A stretch of 25,919 nucleotides of DNA from an uncultured Candidatus Saccharibacteria bacterium (GTDB taxonomy: Bacteria > Patescibacteriota > Saccharimonadia > Saccharimonadales > Saccharimonadaceae), in the NCBI GenBank assembly GCA_937902295.1, contig CALGUM010000060.1, positions 1 through 25,919 on the forward strand. Direction: 5' to 3'. A model generated the notes under the pieces. That model was not told the origin of the DNA, made no database searches, and saw only the letters and a program-made list of their open reading frames with translations. The position numbers were made by a program, and so were the translations under genes. Positions 22,289 to 25,919 of the stretch are shown piece by piece. Within the stretch, counting starts at the first letter, position 1. Each line of letters opens with the position of its first letter.

Positions 22289-23127
22289 TGGCTATTAAGC
22301 AATACAATCCTACCACTCCAGCCCGACGTGGTATGACAAGCCAAGACTTGAGCGAAATCACTACTCGAAAACCACTGAAAAGCTTGATCAAGACAAAAAA
22401 GCAAAATGCAGGTCGTAACAACCAAGGCCGCATTACTGTACGGCATCGTGGTGGTGGTGTTAAACGCCACTATCGCTTGCTTAATCATAAGCTTGCCGAT
22501 GGCTTGCAGCTCACTGTTGAAGAAATCGAATACGATCCAAACCGTTCTGCGCGTATCGCTCGTGTTCGTGATCAGCATGGTTTGTATCACTACATCCTTG
22601 CAGATACTCAGATGCAAAAAGGCAAGAAAATCGAATCTGGCGTTGAAGCTCCAATCGAAGCTTCGAACCGCATGCCGTTGAGTCGTATCCCGGTTGGTAC
22701 TCAGATCTACGCGATCGAGCTCAAAAAAGGGAAAGGCGCTCAAATGGTTCGCTCTGCCGGTGCAAAAGCACAGTTGATGGCAAAAGAAGATGACTACGCA
22801 CAGATTAAGCTCCCATCCGGAGAAGTCCGTCGCGTACGTCTAGAGAATGATGCGACTATCGGAGTTGTTGGTAACGTACAGCACCAAAACGTTAAAATCG
22901 GTTCAGCTGGACGAAATCGCCGCAAAGGTATTCGTCCGAGTGTCCGTGGTGTTGTTATGAACGCAGTAGATCACCCGCACGGTGGTGGTGACGGCGGTCG
23001 TCATGGTAGTGGTAAACCACCACGTACTCCATGGGGTCAACTCACACTCGGCTATCGAACACGACGTCGTAAAGATACAGGTAAACTAATCGTCCGCAGT
23101 CGCCATGATGCGAAGAGGAAGAGGTAA
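22288..23127 (+). CDS. rplB: 50S ribosomal protein L2
   Basis: L2 is a core large-subunit protein at the subunit interface. The 279-residue protein has the N-terminal RNA-binding region GRNNQGRITVRHRGGGVKRHYR, the SH3-like segment GTQIYAIELKKGKGAQMVRSAG and the C-terminal signature VDHPHGGGDGG containing the histidine near the peptidyl transferase centre. The preceding residue is Ala (NAVDHPHGGG) where many have Pro. It ends with a basic tail (RSRHDAKRKR). It starts on the TAATG of rplW and precedes rpsS by 3 nt. No cysteine was seen. Confidence 0.99.
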   Translation: MAIKQYNPTTPARRGMTSQDLSEITTRKPLKSLIKTKKQNAGRNNQGRITVRHRGGGVKRHYRLLNHKLADGLQLTVEEIEYDPNRSARIARVRDQHGLYHYILADTQMQKGKKIESGVEAPIEASNRMPLSRIPVGTQIYAIELKKGKGAQMVRSAGAKAQLMAKEDDYAQIKLPSGEVRRVRLENDATIGVVGNVQHQNVKIGSAGRNRRKGIRPSVRGVVMNAVDHPHGGGDGGRHGSGKPPRTPWGQLTLGYRTRRRKDTGKLIVRSRHDAKRKR

Positions 23128-23130
23128 TAT

Positions 23131-23397
23131 ATGAGTCGATCACTGAAGAAAGGTCCATTCGTCGACTTCAAGCTCGCTCGTAAAGTGGCGGCGCTTGGCC
23201 CAGACGATCGCACGGTCATTAAGACATGGGCACGTGCAAGTACAATTACACCAGACATGGTAGGTCGCACAATCGCCGTACACAACGGACGTGTGCACGT
23301 ACCAGTGTTTGTCACAGAGAACATGGTTGGTCATAAACTCGGTGAGTTTAGTCCAACACGCAAGTTCCGCAAACACGGTGGAAAGGATAAGAAGTAA
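23131..23397 (+). CDS. rpsS: 30S ribosomal protein S19
   Basis: S19 binds the head of the small subunit next to S13. The 88-residue protein has the family start [12 protein letters not shown] and the signature core [40 protein letters not shown] and [18 protein letters not shown]. It lies 3 nt after rplB with GAGG (23118-23121) as the likely Shine-Dalgarno site, and its stop overlaps the rplV start. Confidence 0.98.
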   Translation: MSRSLKKGPFVDFKLARKVAALGPDDRTVIKTWARASTITPDMVGRTIAVHNGRVHVPVFVTENMVGHKLGEFSPTRKFRKHGGKDKK

Positions 23398-23819
23398 TGG
23401 CTACTACACAGACAGTACGCGCCTACATTAAAGGCATCGATATTGCACCACGAAAAGTGAGCATTGTCGCAAGTCTTGTGCGCGGTCGAAGTGTTGCAGA
23501 CGCATTTGTTATCCTTGACCACACACCTCGCCGTTCAGCAAAAGCAGTGAAAAAGGCTATTGCCTCTGCTGCTGCCAATGCGAGTAACAATAATGGTCTC
23601 GACAACAAGTCGCTTATGATCACAACACTAAGCGTCACGGCAGGTCCACGCCTCAAGCGTTTCAAACCGCACATGCGTGGCATGGCTCTTCCGTTCCAGA
23701 AGAAAACTACTCACATTCTAGTGGAAGTATCTGGTGTTGAAAAACCGAAGAAGAAACCAGCTGCAAAGAAAGCTACTCCTGTAGCACCTGAACCAGCTAT
23801 GAAAGAAGAGGAGAAGTAA
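23397..23819 (+). CDS. rplV: 50S ribosomal protein L22
   Basis: L22 lines the exit tunnel with its beta hairpin and contacts all 23S domains. The 140-residue protein has the family core IAPRKVSIVASLVRGRSVADA and the hairpin segment RLKRFKPHMRGMALPFQKKTTH. After the normal end (ILVEVSGVE) it carries a tail of about 26 residues rich in Lys, Pro, Ala and Glu (KPKKKPAAKKATPVA...), a low-complexity extension probably on the outer surface. It overlaps rpsS as TAATG and precedes rpsC by 1 nt. Confidence 0.97.
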   Translation: MATTQTVRAYIKGIDIAPRKVSIVASLVRGRSVADAFVILDHTPRRSAKAVKKAIASAAANASNNNGLDNKSLMITTLSVTAGPRLKRFKPHMRGMALPFQKKTTHILVEVSGVEKPKKKPAAKKATPVAPEPAMKEEEK

Positions 23820-23820
23820 G

Positions 23821-24459
23821 ATGGGACAAAAAGTAAACCCAATCAGCTTCCGTCTGCAAGTTCATAAAAACTGGGATTCTCGCTGGTTTGCTAACAAGCG
23901 TGACTTCAGCAAGTGGCTCGCAGAAGATATTAAAATACGTGAGTTGATCGAGAAGAAATTCTCATCACGACCTACGATACATCGTATCGAGATCGAACGC
24001 TCAGCAAACCAAGTTACTATTACTATTCACACAGCAAAAGCTGGTGTAGTAATTGGACGTGGTGGCGCTGGTGTGCAAGACCTCAAGGTTCAGCTCGAGA
24101 AAATCTCAAGCCTGCCAATCCGTATTAATATCGAGGAAGTAAAACGTCCAGAACTATCTGCAAAACTTGTTGCAGAGAATATCGCTCGACAACTTGAACG
24201 TCGTATTAATTTCCGACGCGCAACAAAGATGGCGGCTCAAAACACTATCAATGCAGGTGCCAAAGGTATCCGTATCGAGGTTGCTGGTCGTCTCAACAAT
24301 GCTGAAATGGCTCGCCGCGAAAAGACTATCGAGGGTTCTGTGCCACTTCATACGATTCGTGCGGATATTGATTTCCATTCAGCTCGCGCGATGGCAGCTG
24401 GTGTCGGTATCATCGGCGTAAAGGTGTGGATCTATAAAGGCGAAAGGAGTGATAAATAA
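23821..24459 (+). CDS. rpsC: 30S ribosomal protein S3
   Basis: S3 lies at the mRNA entry channel. The 212-residue protein has the start [12 protein letters not shown], a KH type 2 domain with the GRGG loop at residues 79-82 ([14 protein letters not shown]), and the C-terminal domain with [20 protein letters not shown] and [14 protein letters not shown]. It ends soon after KVWIYKGE, without the long tail seen in some phyla. Gap of 1 nt from rplV; its TAA overlaps the rplP ATG. Confidence 0.98.
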   Translation: MGQKVNPISFRLQVHKNWDSRWFANKRDFSKWLAEDIKIRELIEKKFSSRPTIHRIEIERSANQVTITIHTAKAGVVIGRGGAGVQDLKVQLEKISSLPIRINIEEVKRPELSAKLVAENIARQLERRINFRRATKMAAQNTINAGAKGIRIEVAGRLNNAEMARREKTIEGSVPLHTIRADIDFHSARAMAAGVGIIGVKVWIYKGERSDK

Positions 24460-24872
24460 TGTTGCTCCCGAAGAAAACGAAGTTTCGCAAGGCATTTAAA
24501 GGCAAAAACGATGGGAATGCTACACGTGGCAACTACATCGCATTTGGTGATTATGCACTTCAATCACAATCTAATAGCGACATTACAAGTCGCCAAATTG
24601 AGTCAGCGCGACAAGCAATGACTCGTCACATCAAACGTGGTGGTAAGATTTGGATTCGAATCTTCCCGCATGTTCCTGTGTCTCGCAAGCCCGTAGGTCT
24701 TAAGATGGGTATGGGCAAGGGTAACCCAGAGTTTTTTGCAGCAAAGGTGAAAGCCGGAACTGTAATGTTTGAAATGAAGGGTGTTGATGAAGAAATTGCA
24801 CGTGAAGCGATGCGTCTCGCAGCTCACAAGCTACCCGTAAAAACTAAATTCATCAAGCGAGAGGAGGCATAA
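24459..24872 (+). CDS. rplP: 50S ribosomal protein L16
   Basis: L16 lies near the A-site tRNA elbow and is needed late in large-subunit assembly. The 137-residue protein has the family start [15 protein letters not shown], the [11 protein letters not shown] strand, [16 protein letters not shown], and the loop [19 protein letters not shown]. At the position of E. coli Arg81 (RMGKGKG), hydroxylated there by YcfD/RoxA, the residue is lysine. A Shine-Dalgarno GAAAGGAG lies in the end of rpsC, and the ATG overlaps the rpsC stop. Confidence 0.98.
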   Translation: MLLPKKTKFRKAFKGKNDGNATRGNYIAFGDYALQSQSNSDITSRQIESARQAMTRHIKRGGKIWIRIFPHVPVSRKPVGLKMGMGKGNPEFFAAKVKAGTVMFEMKGVDEEIAREAMRLAAHKLPVKTKFIKREEA

Positions 24873-24874
24873 CT

Positions 24875-25105
24875 ATGGCTAAGACAGCAAAAGCGACACA
24901 CGCCAAGGATGCAACCGAAGTGAAAACAGTTGAGCAGCTTCGCGAAGATCTTGCTACAAAACAGCAGGAACTTATCGATGCGCGCCGCGGTCTTGCAGCC
25001 GGTGAGTTGCAAAACCCACGTGTGATCACAAAAACTCGTAAAGACATTGCACGTCTTCATACTGCTATCCGAGCAGGTGAGACTGCAGAGAAGGGAAATA
25101 AGTAA
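24875..25105 (+). CDS. rpmC: 50S ribosomal protein L29
   Basis: L29 is a small two-helix protein at the tunnel exit next to L23. The 76 residues include the family segment [20 protein letters not shown] and the second helix [19 protein letters not shown]. Relative to the usual 60-70 residues it has a longer N-terminus ([17 protein letters not shown]). GAGAGGAGG in the end of rplP is a very strong Shine-Dalgarno site and supports ATG 24875. It lies 2 nt after rplP and 1 nt before rpsQ. Confidence 0.94.
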   Translation: MAKTAKATHAKDATEVKTVEQLREDLATKQQELIDARRGLAAGELQNPRVITKTRKDIARLHTAIRAGETAEKGNK

Positions 25106-25106
25106 T

Positions 25107-25391
25107 ATGGCCAAGACATTGACCGGTATCGTGACGTCGGATTCACGAGATAAGACCATCACCGTCACTGTAACTAGTCGTGAAACGCACCCTATCTACG
25201 GCAAGCAGTATACTGTCAGTCGTAAATATTCTGCACACGACGAAAATAACGAGGCAAAGCTTGGTGACAAGGTGCGCATCGTAGAGACTCGTCCAATTTC
25301 AAAGACAAAGGCGTTCAAGCTTGATATCATCGAAGAGAAATCTCGTGGTGCGGTTGAGTTGATCAACGATGTCGAGGAGGTTGCTTCGTAA
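25107..25391 (+). CDS. rpsQ: 30S ribosomal protein S17
   Basis: S17 is an early-binding OB-fold protein of the 16S 5' domain. The 94-residue product begins [20 protein letters not shown] and carries [19 protein letters not shown] and [20 protein letters not shown], all family hallmarks. ATG 25107 is chosen: it gives the normal N-terminus, follows GAAGGGA, and starts 1 nt after rpmC, whereas the longer frame from 25047 would lie inside rpmC. The stop overlaps the rplN ATG. Confidence 0.97.
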   Translation: MAKTLTGIVTSDSRDKTITVTVTSRETHPIYGKQYTVSRKYSAHDENNEAKLGDKVRIVETRPISKTKAFKLDIIEEKSRGAVELINDVEEVAS

Positions 25392-25759
25392 TGATTCAGC
25401 AAGAGTCTCGCATAAAAATCACTGACAATAGTGGTGCGAAAGAAGCATTAGTGATACGTGTACTTGGCGGAACGCGTCGTCGTTTCGCGGGTGTTGGTGA
25501 TATTGTAGTGGTTACAATCAAAGATGCGAACCCGAGTGGTAACATCAAGAGAAAGACCGTACAAAAAGCCGTCATCGTACGTACACGAAATCGTATTAAC
25601 AGAAAAGATGGCTCGACAATCGCATTTGACGACAATGCCGCGGTGATTATCGGTGACGATAAAAATCCAAAAGCAACTCGTATTTTTGGCCCAGTTCCAC
25701 GTGAACTGCGTGACCAAGGGTATGCGAAAATTATCAGCTTGGCTCCGGAGGTACTCTAA
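25391..25759 (+). CDS. rplN: 50S ribosomal protein L14
   Basis: L14 lies on the subunit interface and forms bridge B8; silencing factor RsfS binds it in many bacteria. The 122-residue length is standard. [20 protein letters not shown], the [20 protein letters not shown] strand-loop and the end [20 protein letters not shown] are all typical. The usual cysteine after the N-terminal region (AKE-x-x-C-I in many bacteria) is absent, in line with the low cysteine use here. Its start overlaps the rpsQ stop and rplX follows after 1 nt. Confidence 0.98.
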   Translation: MIQQESRIKITDNSGAKEALVIRVLGGTRRRFAGVGDIVVVTIKDANPSGNIKRKTVQKAVIVRTRNRINRKDGSTIAFDDNAAVIIGDDKNPKATRIFGPVPRELRDQGYAKIISLAPEVL

Positions 25760-25760
25760 T

Positions 25761-25919
25761 ATGGCGCGGATACGAAAAGATGATATTGTAAAGCTCCTCA
25801 GTGGTAAACACCGTGGTCAAACAGGTAAGGTACTCGCTGTACTTCCAAAGCAAAACGCAGTCCTCGTCGAAGGCGTTGGTGTAGGAAGTCGAAAAGCGAA
25901 ACCGAGCCAGTTTAACCCA
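25761..25919 (+). CDS. rplX: 50S ribosomal protein L24, N-terminal part (cut by window end)
   Basis: The frame opens with MARIRKDDIVKLLSGKHRGQ and continues TGKVLAVLPKQNAVLVEGVG, the KOW motif of L24, an assembly initiator at the 5' end of 23S rRNA. Fifty-three codons are visible and the frame is still open at the right edge, so the C-terminal half lies outside. GGAGG (25747-25751) at the end of rplN is its Shine-Dalgarno site and the gap from the rplN stop is 1 nt. Confidence 0.95.
   Translation, partial: MARIRKDDIVKLLSGKHRGQTGKVLAVLPKQNAVLVEGVGVGSRKAKPSQFNP

Noticed and set aside
1..25919. CRISPR arrays, insertion sequences, tRNA or rRNA genes
   Set aside because: No regularly spaced repeats, no transposase-like frame with terminal inverted repeats, and no cloverleaf or rRNA sequence was found on reading the gaps.

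Overview
The window is a gene-dense bacterial stretch holding informational genes: the 3' end of hisS, tig, clpP, rpoB-rpoC, the str genes (rpsL, rpsG, fusA, tuf), rpsJ and the first twelve genes of the S10/spc ribosomal cluster (rplC to rplX, cut by the window end). Single-copy core genes with compact proteins, moderate GC, many short transcription units and a very cysteine-poor proteome suggest a reduced genome of the Patescibacteria/CPR, most likely Saccharibacteria (TM7). That placement is inference from gene content and style, not from an alignment. The standard code fits: TAA, TAG and two TGA stops are used and no conserved gene has an internal TGA.

Layout. 1-3816: hisS end, tig, a short region with a 29-codon ORF inside what looks like a structured RNA, clpP, a gamma-glutamylcyclotransferase-like gene and a convergent orphan. 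3817-4145: promoter and structured leader of rpoBC. 4146-11401: rpoB-rpoC with a strong terminator. 11402-12549: rpsL-rpsG. 12558-13082: a PAP2 phosphatase on the minus strand. 13162-16868: fusA and tuf, each with its own promoter and terminator. 16926-17968: a minus-strand orphan and rpsJ, divergently transcribed around a perfect 10-bp-arm palindrome. 17988-20463: three envelope or membrane genes, including a serine beta-lactamase-like hydrolase. 20586-25919: the rplC-rplX operon behind a 69-nt structured leader, with gaps of at most 3 nt and six TAATG stop/start overlaps.

The genes supply transcription (RNAP beta, beta'), the ribosome, elongation (EF-G, EF-Tu), tRNA charging (HisRS), and nascent-chain folding and turnover (trigger factor, ClpP). 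The normally contiguous str-S10 region is cut into separate units by envelope genes and orphans.

Most notable: (1) beta' lacks all eight cysteines of its two canonical zinc sites; (2) EF-G has NKIN instead of NKxD at G4 and has lost the G5 Ser-Ala, while EF-Tu next door is canonical; (3) between tig and clpP the 5' end of a predicted transcript is complementary to the loop of a 3' hairpin, around a 29-codon ORF; (4) seven monocistronic genes have a -10 box 6 to 10 nt before the ATG and no Shine-Dalgarno, implying leaderless mRNAs, while operon genes use strong Shine-Dalgarno sites; (5) the HisRS motif 3 region lacks its arginine.
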